Shown here: piece after piece, positions 43,873 through 54,703 of the stretch
How positions within the stretch are numbered: the first letter of the stretch is position 1
Layout: each line of letters starts with the position of its first letter
Source: Cryobacterium sp. SO1
GTDB taxonomy: Bacteria > Actinomycetota > Actinomycetes > Actinomycetales > Microbacteriaceae
Assembly (NCBI RefSeq): GCF_004210215.2
Contig: NZ_CP067394.1
Span: 2,356,001-2,420,000, forward strand
Reading direction: 5' to 3'
Length of the DNA stretch: 64,000 nt
Notes under the pieces: generated by a model
Seen by the model: the letters and a program-made list of their open reading frames with translations, nothing else
The model's database searches: none
Told to the model about the DNA's origin: nothing
Made by a program: the position numbers and the translations under genes

Positions 43873-46284
43873 TCACTCCGCGGTACCGGCGGCCAGGCCC
43901 ATCCGGCGCAGCGCCGTCGACGTCAGCGACGCCGGAATGATCAGGGCCCTGGCCCGTTGGGCCGGCCCGGAACTCTGCCGCAGGGCGGCCAGGAGTAGGT
44001 CGAGGTCGCCCAGCAGAGTAGCGCCTTGGTTGGCCGCCGGACCCTGCCGGCGGGCGTAGTGCGCCTGCTCGGTGGCCACCAGCAGTCGGTCGAGCGCCTC
44101 GCGCACCTCCGGCGCAGCGCTGACGACGACCTTGTCCCGGATGCTGTCGGCCAGTTCCCGGGGGGTGAGCGTGTCGTAGACCGTCACCCCCTGGTCCACC
44201 GCGGTGTCGGCCAGCTCGCGCCAGGCCAGCACGGGCCCGGCCCGGTTCGCCGCCAACAGGCGCCGGCGTCGGCGGCGCCGGACCAGCCGGATCGCGCCGG
44301 GGGTGAGCAGGAGGATGAGGACGCACCCGGCAACAAGCCCGATCCGGGCCAGGGTGCCTGGCAGCTCATCCTCCGGCGCGACCAGGCTGTCCAGCGGTCC
44401 GCTCTCCAGCCCCGGATTGTCGTTTTGCCGGGGTACGACCGACTGGGCATCGCCGGCGGATGGCGCGCCGGAAGCCGTGGTGCTCTCGGGTTGGGCATAG
44501 TCCGGAACGGACCCCCGGCCGGGAGTCGGTTCGAAGGGCACCCAGCCGATCCCGACGAAGTAGAGCTCCGGCCAGGCGTGCAGATCGTCGGAATCGACGT
44601 TGTAGCGGTTCTGGTCGTTGACGGCCGTGGTGGTGCGGGTGCCGGGGAGGTAGCCCAGTGACACCCTGGCCGGTATGCCCAGGCTCCGTGACATCAACGC
44701 CATCGCCGAGGCGAAGTGCACGCAGTAGCCGCGTTTCACGTCGAGGAAGGTGGCGATGACATCCGCTCCCCCGCCGTCGTACCCGTCCTCCACCGGTGCC
44801 TCGGTGTCGTAGGTGAAGTCGTTTCCGCGCAGGTAATCCTGAATGGCCACCGCGGCGTCATAGGTCGAATCCGTGCCCTGGCTGACCGTGCGGGCCGTCT
44901 CGCCGATGATCCCCGGCGTGCCCATCGGCAGGAACAAGCTCGGCTCGATCGACACCGGGTATCGGCCACCGGCGTCGCGCAGTTGTTCCCTGGTGGGTTG
45001 AAGTTCGAGGGAGGTCACCGTGTAGCGTTGGCCGATCGTGGAGCTGTCGGTGCTCGTTATCGACCGGTTCCGGTCGTTCCAATACCAGCTCCCGGTGAGC
45101 CCGTCCACTCTCGTGGCCGGCACTGGAACGGGCAGCATCTGGGTGTCCACACCGTCGATCACGATCATCGTGCTGGCCTCGGTGCGGTCCACCTGCTCAG
45201 ACAGGCCCGGTGGGGCTGGGATCGACTCGACGGTCAGGTCCTCGTCGATCTCACTGGCTCTGGGCAGCCAGCTGGTCCCCTTGATGTCATCGAGGGTGAG
45301 CACGGCGAGGTAGGGCTGCTCATTGGCTGACGTGCGGTAGTGCAGGGCCGGACCGGGCTGGGGCCGGCGCAGGTCCTGGCCGAGATCGATCATCGGGCTG
45401 ATCCCCCGGTTGAACAGGGCGCTGTTGGGCCGCGAGCCGAACGCGCCGCCGGAGATCACGGGCGCGGAGAAACTGAACACGAGTGAGCCGATGATGCCGA
45501 TGGCACCGATGGCGATGGCGCCTCGAACGGCCCCCGCCGCGCCGGTGATTCCAGTTCCGCGTCCGCCGGCCTGGCGGTTGACCTGCAGGCCGCGCAGGTG
45601 CACGTCGATACGGAGCAGGAGCAGATAGGCGGTCGCTGTCGCGGCCAGGGCGATCCAGTCCGCTCCGGTGGACACCACGAAACCGGGCACCGCGAGGGGC
45701 ACCAGGGCCGGGATTCCGGCCAGCGCCGGTCGGCGTAGCCCGATGGCCAGGAGGTCCATCACGATCGCCAGCAGGCCCACCCCGCCGGCCAGGAGGAACA
45801 GGATGCCGTCCAGCACCTCCGCGGGGGTGCCCTGCACCTGGATGGAGCTGACACCGGCCGTGGCCAGCTCGGTGAAGCGGGTGAGGGTGTCACCGGTGGG
45901 GACCAGCCAGAGCAGTCCGGTGCCGCCGCCGAAAAACAGCGTGAGCACCATCACGAGCACGCCGGCGGACAGCAACGGCACGATCACCGCGGGGACCCCG
46001 GCCCGACGCAGCCCGGCGGCGCCGGCCAGGACGACGCTCGCCACGATCAGCAGCACCAACCACCAGGCCGACCCGGCGAGCACAGTGCCCAGGGCGGTGC
46101 ATCCGGTCATCAACAGGCCAAGCACCGCCAGGGTCAGCGGCCAGCGCACCACCGGCGGTCGGTGGGACTCCCTGTTCGGCCCACGACCGGAGGGCCCGCC
46201 CCCGGTCTGACCGGCCCGAGCCCGGGCGGCCCTGGGTTGGTCAGCCACGGCGCGGTCGGCGCCGGCCACCTCGGTCCCGGTCAC
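43873..46284 (-). CDS. Transglutaminase-like membrane protein (TgpA type, DUF3488-TG-DUF4129)
   Basis: 803 residues from a GTG at 46284 that overlaps the stop of the DUF58 gene (GTGA). The N-terminal third has about six membrane segments (DUF3488-like). The transglutaminase core is near 480-620, with catalytic Cys in KRGYCVHFASAMALM and His in DDLHAWPELYFVG. A membrane segment near 680-705 precedes a C-terminal DUF4129 segment (EALDRLLVATEQAHYARRQG). It forms the usual three-gene set with DUF58 and MoxR genes. The extracytoplasmic substrate is unknown. Confidence 0.88.
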   Translation of the reverse strand: MTGTEVAGADRAVADQPRAARARAGQTGGGPSGRGPNRESHRPPVVRWPLTLAVLGLLMTGCTALGTVLAGSAWWLVLLIVASVVLAGAAGLRRAGVPAVIVPLLSAGVLVMVLTLFFGGGTGLLWLVPTGDTLTRFTELATAGVSSIQVQGTPAEVLDGILFLLAGGVGLLAIVMDLLAIGLRRPALAGIPALVPLAVPGFVVSTGADWIALAATATAYLLLLRIDVHLRGLQVNRQAGGRGTGITGAAGAVRGAIAIGAIGIIGSLVFSFSAPVISGGAFGSRPNSALFNRGISPMIDLGQDLRRPQPGPALHYRTSANEQPYLAVLTLDDIKGTSWLPRASEIDEDLTVESIPAPPGLSEQVDRTEASTMIVIDGVDTQMLPVPVPATRVDGLTGSWYWNDRNRSITSTDSSTIGQRYTVTSLELQPTREQLRDAGGRYPVSIEPSLFLPMGTPGIIGETARTVSQGTDSTYDAAVAIQDYLRGNDFTYDTEAPVEDGYDGGGADVIATFLDVKRGYCVHFASAMALMSRSLGIPARVSLGYLPGTRTTTAVNDQNRYNVDSDDLHAWPELYFVGIGWVPFEPTPGRGSVPDYAQPESTTASGAPSAGDAQSVVPRQNDNPGLESGPLDSLVAPEDELPGTLARIGLVAGCVLILLLTPGAIRLVRRRRRRRLLAANRAGPVLAWRELADTAVDQGVTVYDTLTPRELADSIRDKVVVSAAPEVREALDRLLVATEQAHYARRQGPAANQGATLLGDLDLLLAALRQSSGPAQRARALIIPASLTSTALRRMGLAAGTAE

Positions 46285-47663
46285 CGCGCCTCCGCCCGGT
46301 CCTGGCCGGCCTGCGCCCACGCGGCGTCTACCGGCGTCCTGGCGGTCAGCGGCACGCATTGCCAGCCCGCGTCGCTCAGGCGCTCGACGGCGGAGCTGTC
46401 GACAGTGTCGAACACGAACGCGACAGCGGGCTGGCAGAGCCCGCGGAGAGTGACCAGATCGTTCGTGTCGGCGGCGCCGATGTCAACAAGCACGGCGAAC
46501 GCCGGGATCTGCCGGCCGAGCGCGACGGTGTGCCGGGAGCCGGGCTGGTCGTGTGTGCCGTGCTCAACACGATCGCGCTGGACCACGCTCGCCAGCGCGT
46601 CGATGAGCGCGAGCGCTCCCTCCGGACCGGTGAAGGAGACCGGGTCGTCGCCGCGCAGTCCACCCCGACGCCCGTCGTCGGGGTCGTGCAGGGCCCGGGT
46701 ATCTCCTGCTCGGGTCCTGGCGGGCAGGAGCTGGCAGGGTCCGAGCTCCACGACATCGACCCGGAAACCACCATCGAGCAGATGGACCGCGATGGATGCC
46801 GCCAGTTCGATGGCCAGTTCGAATTCGGCGTCGTGTGCGAGGCCGGTTCCGCGCCCACCGCGGGTGGTGTCCAGAATGATGCGGGCCTCGGGGTGGCTGC
46901 GCTGCTCCTCCTGCCGCACCATGATCTCGCCGTGCCGGGCGGTGGCCGGCCAGTTGACCCTGCGCATCGGGTCCCCCGGCCGGTATTCTCTGGCGATCAG
47001 CTCGTCGGAGTCGTTGTTGAGATGGCTGAGGCGCTCGTGCCGGGAACCCTCGCCCCTGGTGATTGAGACACCGTTGCCCGGCAGCGGTGTGACAGTCGGC
47101 GTCACGGTCAGGTCGTGCTGGGAGCCGACCGGCCACTCGCTGCAGGCGAGACCGAAGGGGTCGGTTCGGCCGACCATGATCGGGCCGACCGGGTACACGC
47201 CTCGCCGGGGCGGTCGCAGCTGGTAGCTGACCCGTGCGGTGTCTGCCGCCCCCGGGCGCCGGACCCGGGCCGGAGCGAGGCCCCGCAATGGCTGACTCGG
47301 CGGCACGTCGACTCCCCGGCCCGCGGTGTCGCGCCAGCGCAGCCCGAGGAGGGGCGCCGGGGCCAGATTCTGGATCTGGATCGTCACGGTGGCGCTGAGC
47401 CCCGCCGACACGGTGCCTGGCCTGAAGCTGCGGCTGACGGCCATACGAAGCGGATGCACCAGGACGTACCCGAGTGCCGCCAGGGGCACCAGCAGCAGCA
47501 GGCCCGCCATGAACAAGAGGTCCCGTTCGTCGTAGGTCCAGGCGAGCACGAAGAGCACCGCCCCCACACCCAGGAAGACGGCCCCGCGCAGCGTGGGTCG
47601 GACCATCCGGCGGGCCCGGCGGGTCGTTGCGGTCAGGTCGCTCCTGGTCATACTCTGCGTCAT
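46281..47663 (-). CDS. DUF58 domain protein
   Basis: 460 residues. Two membrane segments are at about 25-65 (FLGVGAVLFVLAWTY; FMAGLLLLVPLAALGYVLV). The DUF58 signature REYRPGDPMRRVNWPATARH is near 230-250, followed by a vWA-like C-terminal part. These proteins work with MoxR ATPases in envelope or metal-centre maturation. The stop overlaps the GTG of the transglutaminase gene. Confidence 0.88.
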   Translation of the reverse strand: MTQSMTRSDLTATTRRARRMVRPTLRGAVFLGVGAVLFVLAWTYDERDLLFMAGLLLLVPLAALGYVLVHPLRMAVSRSFRPGTVSAGLSATVTIQIQNLAPAPLLGLRWRDTAGRGVDVPPSQPLRGLAPARVRRPGAADTARVSYQLRPPRRGVYPVGPIMVGRTDPFGLACSEWPVGSQHDLTVTPTVTPLPGNGVSITRGEGSRHERLSHLNNDSDELIAREYRPGDPMRRVNWPATARHGEIMVRQEEQRSHPEARIILDTTRGGRGTGLAHDAEFELAIELAASIAVHLLDGGFRVDVVELGPCQLLPARTRAGDTRALHDPDDGRRGGLRGDDPVSFTGPEGALALIDALASVVQRDRVEHGTHDQPGSRHTVALGRQIPAFAVLVDIGAADTNDLVTLRGLCQPAVAFVFDTVDSSAVERLSDAGWQCVPLTARTPVDAAWAQAGQDRAEAR

Positions 47664-47740
47664 GTCGTCTGCGTCACGGTCGTCTGCGTCACGTCCACCT
47701 GCGTGTGCATTCCCATGATGGCTCCATCACGTGCCGGCCG

Positions 47741-48820
47741 CTACAGCCGGCCCTGGGAACCCGTCGGTACGGGTGTGGCGGCCAGGATCCGCCTGACCGT
47801 CTCCTCGATGAGCATGGCGCTGTCCTGGGAGCGGTGGCCCAGCGCGCGGGTGGTGGGAACCAACCGGTGACCGAGCACGGCGACGGCGAGGGAATCGATG
47901 TCGTCGGGAAGCGCATATTCCCGGCCGTGCAGCGCCGCCTGGGCCTTCGCGGCCCTGATGAGCTGCAGTGTCGCCCGCGGACTCGCGCCCAACCGCAGGT
48001 CGCGGTCCTCGCGGGTGGCGCGCACCACGGCCACCGCGTATTCCTTGACCGCAGCGGAGGCGTAGACGCTGCGGGCGGCCGACATCATGCCGCGCAGTTG
48101 GGCGCCGGTGACCACGGCGTCGATCCGGGCCAGCGGGCTCGTCAGGTCTCGGGAGTCGAGCATCGCGAGTTCGGACGCCGGGTCGGGATAGCCCATTGAA
48201 ATGCGTGCCATGAACCGGTCCCGCTGTGCCTCCGGCAGGGCGTAGGTGCCCTCCATCTCGATGGGGTTCTGGGTGGCCACGACGGCGAACGGGCGGGCCA
48301 GAGGGTAACTGTGCCCGTCGACGGTGACCTGGCGTTCCTCCATGCATTCCAGCAACGCCGACTGGGTCTTGGGACTGGCCCGGTTGATCTCGTCGCCGAT
48401 CACGATGTTCGCGAAGATCGCGCCTGGCTTGAACTCGAACCTTCGTTCGGCCTGGTTGTAGACCGAGACCCCCGTGACATCCGAGGGCAATAGGTCCGGG
48501 GTGAACTGGATGCGGCCGACGCTGCAGTCCACCGATTTGGCGAGGGCCTTGGCGAGCATGGTCTTGCCCACGCCCGGCACGTCCTCGATGAGGAGGTGGC
48601 CCTCGGCCAGAAGCACGGTGAGCGCGATCTGCACGGCGGAGTGCTTGCCGTCGATGACGGACTCGACATTGCGCATGATCGCCAGGGCGGCTGCCTGCAC
48701 TTCGGGCAACGCCACGTCGGTTTCGCGCTCGACATCGATGGCGCCAAGAGGGTTCACCCTGGCCGTCGCCGAGTCGGCGACGGTTGACTCCGAGACCCAG
48801 CGCCCCGGGAACGCGTTCAT
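47741..48820 (-). CDS. MoxR-family AAA+ ATPase
   Basis: 359 residues. Walker A is [17 protein letters not shown]; Walker B and sensor 1 are [20 protein letters not shown] and [16 protein letters not shown], typical of the MoxR group. The C-terminal lid has a conserved [16 protein letters not shown]. It is a presumed chaperone for its DUF58 and transglutaminase partners. Its ATG overlaps the coaD... it lies upstream of the pair, while the coaD stop overlaps the beginning of this gene (ATGA, 48817-48820). Confidence 0.9.
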   Translation of the reverse strand: MNAFPGRWVSESTVADSATARVNPLGAIDVERETDVALPEVQAAALAIMRNVESVIDGKHSAVQIALTVLLAEGHLLIEDVPGVGKTMLAKALAKSVDCSVGRIQFTPDLLPSDVTGVSVYNQAERRFEFKPGAIFANIVIGDEINRASPKTQSALLECMEERQVTVDGHSYPLARPFAVVATQNPIEMEGTYALPEAQRDRFMARISMGYPDPASELAMLDSRDLTSPLARIDAVVTGAQLRGMMSAARSVYASAAVKEYAVAVVRATREDRDLRLGASPRATLQLIRAAKAQAALHGREYALPDDIDSLAVAVLGHRLVPTTRALGHRSQDSAMLIEETVRRILAATPVPTGSQGRL

Positions 48821-49305
48821 GCGAGCTGTCGATTCAGAAAGGCCGCGACGGCGGGCGGCACGTACGGGGCGATGTCGCCACCGAGGGCGGCGACCTGACG
48901 CACTAGGGAACTCGACACGTGGGCGTGGGCGGGATCGGGCAGCATGAAAACAGTTTCGACGCCGGCCAGGTTGCGGTTCACGATCGCCATCGGCGTCTCA
49001 TACGCCACGTCGATCTGTGAGCGGATGCCCTTGACCAGCACGCTGGCGCCCACGTCGACGCAGTAGTCCACGAGCAGCCCCATGCTCCAGGAGCTGACGA
49101 TGACGTTGCCGGGCACTTCGGCCTCGAGGATCGCCCGTTCGATGAGGGACACCCGTTGGGTGATGGGGAGGAGCGCCGACTTGCCCGGGTTGTGCACCAC
49201 GAGTACGTGGAGTTCGTCGAAGAGCCCGGCGGCCCGTTGGATCACGTCCAGATGCCCCAGTGTGACGGGGTCGAACGAACCAGGTACGACGGCGATCCTG
49301 CGCAT
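48817..49305 (-). CDS. coaD: Phosphopantetheine adenylyltransferase
   Basis: 162 residues from an ATG at 49305. The nucleotidyltransferase motif [17 protein letters not shown] and the C-terminal [20 protein letters not shown] are canonical. It makes dephospho-CoA from 4'-phosphopantetheine. TAGGGT ends 7 nt before the ATG, so the mRNA is probably leaderless; a GTG at 49314 is less likely. The stop overlaps the ATG of the moxR-like gene. Confidence 0.95.
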   Translation of the reverse strand: MRRIAVVPGSFDPVTLGHLDVIQRAAGLFDELHVLVVHNPGKSALLPITQRVSLIERAILEAEVPGNVIVSSWSMGLLVDYCVDVGASVLVKGIRSQIDVAYETPMAIVNRNLAGVETVFMLPDPAHAHVSSSLVRQVAALGGDIAPYVPPAVAAFLNRQLA

Positions 49306-49312
49306 ACGGTTC

Positions 49313-49318
49313 ACCCTA
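49313..49318 (-). promoter_or_regulatory. -10 box of a probable leaderless coaD promoter
   Basis: TAGGGT on the minus strand ends 7 nt before the ATG at 49305. AGGGTGA could also act as a weak SD. Confidence 0.45.
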
Positions 49319-49379
49319 GCGCCAGCGTGCAGCGGCCGCTGCCCGGTCCGGTCGGATTTGCCAGACGTCTAGTCCTTTG

Positions 49380-49408
49380 TCAGGGGCGCTGCTTATCAGG
49401 GGCGCTGC
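49380..49408. repeat. Short direct repeat between coaD and recG
   Basis: TCAGGGGCGCTGC occurs at 49380-49392 and again at 49396-49408. Its role is unknown. Confidence 0.7.
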
Positions 49409-49452
49409 CAAGCCCCCCACCCCGGGGAGAGAGGGCCGGCGCTGGAGAACGC

Positions 49453-51690
<2,238 letters not shown>

Positions 51691-51696
51691 ACTCCG

Positions 51697-51702
51697 ATGC
51701 TA
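51697..51702 (-). promoter_or_regulatory. -10 box of a probable leaderless recG promoter
   Basis: TAGCAT on the minus strand ends 6 nt before the ATG at 51690. Confidence 0.5.
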
Positions 51703-51759
51703 AACGTCACCGCCGACACTCAACGCCCGCGGCGCAGACTGTGCAGGAGCCGCGGCGGC

Positions 51760-51765
51760 TAGGCT
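51760..51765 (+). promoter_or_regulatory. -10 box for rsmD
   Basis: TAGGCT lies 9 nt before the rsmD ATG at 51775. The intervening CGAAGG could act as a weak SD only if the leader were longer. Confidence 0.4.
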
Positions 51766-51774
51766 CGAAGGCAA

Positions 51775-52353
51775 ATGACGCGAATTGTCGCCGGGTTCGC
51801 CGGCTCCCTCACCCTCACCGTGCCGGCCAAGGGCACCCGGCCCACCAGCGACCAGGTGCGCGAGGCGCTCTTCTCGGCCCTCGACGCACGGGACGCCATC
51901 CGCGAGTACCGGGTGCTCGACCTGTATGCGGGTTCCGGCGCTCTTGGCCTGGAGGCCGCCAGTCGTGGTGCCAGGGTGGTGACCCTGGTCGAGAACGGCT
52001 TCGCCGCCAGCCAGACCTGCCGCAAGAACGCCGCCGCCGTGCAGAAGGCCGCCCCGAAAGGCTCGACCCTCTCCATCGCGGTGTCCAGCCAGGCCGTGCA
52101 GTCTTTCCTCGCGGGCACGCCTGACGGCTTCGACCTGGTCTTCCTCGACCCGCCGTACGACCTTGCCGACACGGAACTGGCCGCGAACCTCGCCGCACTG
52201 ACGCCGTTGCTCGATCCCGACGCCCTCGTGGTCGTTGAGCGCTCCTCCCGGTCACCCGAACCCGCGTGGGGACCCGGACTCGAGCTCGAGCGCCGCAAGG
52301 ACTACGGCGACACCACCCTCTGGTACGCCGGGGTGGCCGGCCCGGCCCAGTAG
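51775..52353 (+). CDS. rsmD: 16S rRNA (guanine966-N2)-methyltransferase
   Basis: 192 residues. The SAM-binding motif is LDLYAGSGALGLEAASRGA and the catalytic DPPY is in LVFLDPPYDL. The N-terminal RPTSDQVREALFSALDARD is typical for RsmD. It methylates G966 in the 30S head. It lies divergently from recG, its usual neighbour. Confidence 0.94.
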   Translation: MTRIVAGFAGSLTLTVPAKGTRPTSDQVREALFSALDARDAIREYRVLDLYAGSGALGLEAASRGARVVTLVENGFAASQTCRKNAAAVQKAAPKGSTLSIAVSSQAVQSFLAGTPDGFDLVFLDPPYDLADTELAANLAALTPLLDPDALVVVERSSRSPEPAWGPGLELERRKDYGDTTLWYAGVAGPAQ

Positions 52354-52486
52354 TTTGTTCTGCCGCGCGCAGCCGCTGGGCCGACCCCCTGAGCCGAGCC
52401 CCTGAAGAGGGCTGGTCAGAACGGGTATGGACGGCCTACGTTTGGGGTGTGGGCATCGTCGTCCACCCATCCGAAAGGTCGACCCC

Positions 52487-53026
52487 GTGCGCATAGCGGT
52501 AGTTTGTGCCAGCCATTACGGCGCCACGCTCGGAATCGCAGAACGGATCGGCGCCGAACTCACCCTCGCCGGCCTCGATGCGCACGTCTACGACGCCGCC
52601 ACACCCCCGCACGCCGAGGATGTCGCGGGTTTCGACGCTTTCGTCGTGGGCAGCGCGGTGTACATGGGCCACTGGCTCAAGGATGCGAGCACCTTCGTGC
52701 GCCGCCATCAGCCGACCCTGCTCGAACACCAGGTCTGGCTGTTCAGCAGCGGCCCGCTCGGCACGGAGACGACGGATGCCGACGGGGCCGACCTCCGGGA
52801 GAGCACAGTGCCCGCCGAGATCGACGAGTTCACCAACGCTGTGCGCCCGGTCGGCCACCGGGTGTTCTTCGGTGCCATCGACCCGGAGGCTCTGAGCCTG
52901 CCCCATCGGATGATCCGCAAATTCCCCGGGGCCGCCGAGAAGATCCCGGCCGGCGACTTCAGGGACTGGACGGAGATCGAAGCCTGGGCCCGGGAGATCG
53001 CCCGCACCCTGGTGAAGGCCGGCTGA
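52487..53026 (+). CDS. Flavodoxin-domain protein (HemG-like)
   Basis: 179 residues from a GTG at 52487 with GAAAGGTCG upstream. The FMN-binding flavodoxin fold begins RIAVVCASHYGATLGIAERI, where the phosphate loop is ASHYGAT, and continues with GFDAFVVGSAVYMGHW and FSSGPLG. It resembles actinobacterial flavodoxins annotated as protoporphyrinogen oxidase HemG-like. The function is not certain. It is convergent with thiL. Confidence 0.8.
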   Translation: MRIAVVCASHYGATLGIAERIGAELTLAGLDAHVYDAATPPHAEDVAGFDAFVVGSAVYMGHWLKDASTFVRRHQPTLLEHQVWLFSSGPLGTETTDADGADLRESTVPAEIDEFTNAVRPVGHRVFFGAIDPEALSLPHRMIRKFPGAAEKIPAGDFRDWTEIEAWAREIARTLVKAG

Positions 53027-53077
53027 GCCGAGCAACACCGCACCGGCATAGTCGGGGCAGCGGCTTGGGAGGTGCGG

Positions 53078-54127
53078 CTACGAGGTGGCGCCGTCCCAGC
53101 CCCGGTACGGATCCCAACCGCCCTGGGTGTGCGGTTCACCGTCGACGAGCACGAGGCCGGGCTGATCGGTGACGGTGCCGATGCGCCGGAATCCGGCGGG
53201 GAGCGTGGCGGCGGGTGGGAAGGTGGCCAGCAGGCCATGGTCCTCTCCCCCGCCCAAAGCCAGCTCAGGTTGGTCGCCGAGCGCGGCCGAATCGAAGTCG
53301 ACGCCCACGCCGCTGGCCCGCGCGAGCCGTCCCGCGTCGATGGCGAGGCCGTCGGACACGTCGAGCATGGCGCTCGCTCCGGCCGCCGCGGCGACCGGCC
53401 CCAACCCGATCGGCGGAACGGGCGCCAGCTGCGCCTCGACGAAGCGCGGCTCGCGCAGTTTCAGGTCGTCGGCGGCCGCCCGGTCAGGCATACCGTCGGC
53501 ATCCACACCGAAGCGGAACAACAGCCCGAGCCCGATGCCGGCATCACCCAGTCGGCCGGCGTGGGCGACGACGTCACCGGCCGTGGCGCCCGAACGCAGC
53601 ACCGGAGCCCGGCCCTCGAGGTCGCCGAACGCCGTGATCGACAGGGTGATTGCGTCGGAGGCGGACAGGTCGCCGCCCACCACCCCGCAACCCGGCGCCA
53701 GCGCTTCACAGCCGTCACGCAGCCCGTCGGCGATGCCGAGGATGACAGAAATCGGCGTCGACGGCGGAGCGGCGATCGCGACCACGAGGGCCGTGGGCCT
53801 GGCGCCCATCGCGGCGACGTCGGACAGGTTGGTGGCGGCAGCCTTCCAGCCCAGGTCGTGCGGCGTCGACCAGGCCAGTCTGAAGTCCGGGCCCTGGATC
53901 ATCATGTCGCACGTGACGACGAACCGGCCGTCGGCGACGGACAGCACCGCGGCATCATCCCCCGGACCGAGGAGTTCGGTGTCGGCGTGCGGCAGCCTGG
54001 GAAAGATGCGGGCGAGCACCTCGCCCTCGCTGAGGTCGGCCAGGGTCTGGTCGGGAGCGGTCTGGTCGGGAGCGGTCTGGTCGGGAGCCGTCTGGTCGAG
54101 CGCGGCCCGGTCGGGAGCTTTCGTCAT
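53078..54127 (-). CDS. thiL: Thiamine-monophosphate kinase
   Basis: 349 residues. The AIR-synthase-like fold shows LLGPGDDAAVLSVADGRFVV, ATNLSDVAAMGARPTALVVA, CGVVGGDLSASD and MLDVSDGLAIDAGRLARAS. It makes thiamine diphosphate. Family similarity begins at LADLSEGEVLARIFPRL (about residue 28); the earlier part is five DQTAP-type units coded by 15-bp repeats. TACCGT ends 7 nt before the ATG, which is consistent with a leaderless mRNA and fixes the start. Confidence 0.93.
   Translation of the reverse strand: MTKAPDRAALDQTAPDQTAPDQTAPDQTLADLSEGEVLARIFPRLPHADTELLGPGDDAAVLSVADGRFVVTCDMMIQGPDFRLAWSTPHDLGWKAAATNLSDVAAMGARPTALVVAIAAPPSTPISVILGIADGLRDGCEALAPGCGVVGGDLSASDAITLSITAFGDLEGRAPVLRSGATAGDVVAHAGRLGDAGIGLGLLFRFGVDADGMPDRAAADDLKLREPRFVEAQLAPVPPIGLGPVAAAAGASAMLDVSDGLAIDAGRLARASGVGVDFDSAALGDQPELALGGGEDHGLLATFPPAATLPAGFRRIGTVTDQPGLVLVDGEPHTQGGWDPYRGWDGATS
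54046..54120. repeat. 15-bp tandem repeats at the thiL 5' end
   Basis: Five consecutive units of the type TCTGGTCGGGAGCGG (54046-54060, 54061-54075, 54076-54090, 54091-54105, 54106-54120, the last two diverged) encode DQTAP repeats. Copy-number change would keep frame. Confidence 0.85.
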
Positions 54128-54134
54128 GCTTCAA

Positions 54135-54144
54135 ACGGTAACCT
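54135..54144. promoter_or_regulatory. Symmetric bidirectional -10 element, thiL/DUF3515
   Basis: ACGGTAACCT contains TAACCT on the plus strand (54139-54144) and TACCGT on the minus strand (54140-54135), sharing the central TA. Each hexamer ends exactly 7 nt before a start codon: ATG 54152 on the plus strand and ATG 54127 on the minus strand. The start codons are only 24 bp apart. Neither gene has an SD sequence. Confidence 0.6.
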
Positions 54145-54151
54145 GAATGCG

Positions 54152-54694
54152 ATGACTTTCCAGTTCACTCACCTGCGCCGTCCCGGTCGCCGCACCGGCC
54201 CGGTCCCGCGCCGACGCGCCGCCACAGCGCTGCTGCTCGCGGTCGCCGCCGTGCTGATCACCGGCTGCGCCGCCGCGGTTCCGATGCAGCCGGCAGCGGA
54301 TGCAGAGAACCCGGCCTGCGCCGACATCATCGTGCGCCTGCCCACGACCGTGGCCGACCAGCCCGAGCGGGAGACGAACGCCCAGTCCACCGGCGCCTGG
54401 GGCGAGCCCAGCGCGGTGCTGCTCACCTGCGGAGTCGAGGTGCCCGGTCCCACCACGCTGCCCTGCGTGAGCATCAACGGGATCGACTGGATCGAGGACG
54501 ACTCCGAGGCGCCCAAATACCGGTACACGACCTACGGCCGGGAGCCCGCCACCGAGGTGTATATCGACTCCGAACTGGTCAGCGGGTCGACCACCCTGGT
54601 CGATCTCTCCTCGGCCATTTCCAACATTCCCGCCACGAAGCAGTGCCTCGGCGCCGAGGACGCCACGCTGCCCACGGACATCCCCGCGCCCTGA
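54152..54694 (+). CDS. DUF3515-family lipoprotein
   Basis: 180 residues from the ATG at 54152. A basic N-terminus (RRPGRRTGPVPRRRA) and hydrophobic stretch end in the lipobox LITGC, predicting lipid attachment at that Cys. The mature part has four further Cys (NPACADIIV; LLTCGVEV; LPCVSINGIDWI; KQCLGAED), which may form disulfides. It matches DUF3515, an actinobacterial family next to ddl or thiL with unknown role. It is convergent with ddl. Confidence 0.82.
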   Translation: MTFQFTHLRRPGRRTGPVPRRRAATALLLAVAAVLITGCAAAVPMQPAADAENPACADIIVRLPTTVADQPERETNAQSTGAWGEPSAVLLTCGVEVPGPTTLPCVSINGIDWIEDDSEAPKYRYTTYGREPATEVYIDSELVSGSTTLVDLSSAISNIPATKQCLGAEDATLPTDIPAP

Positions 54695-54703
54695 GCCGCC
54701 CGG

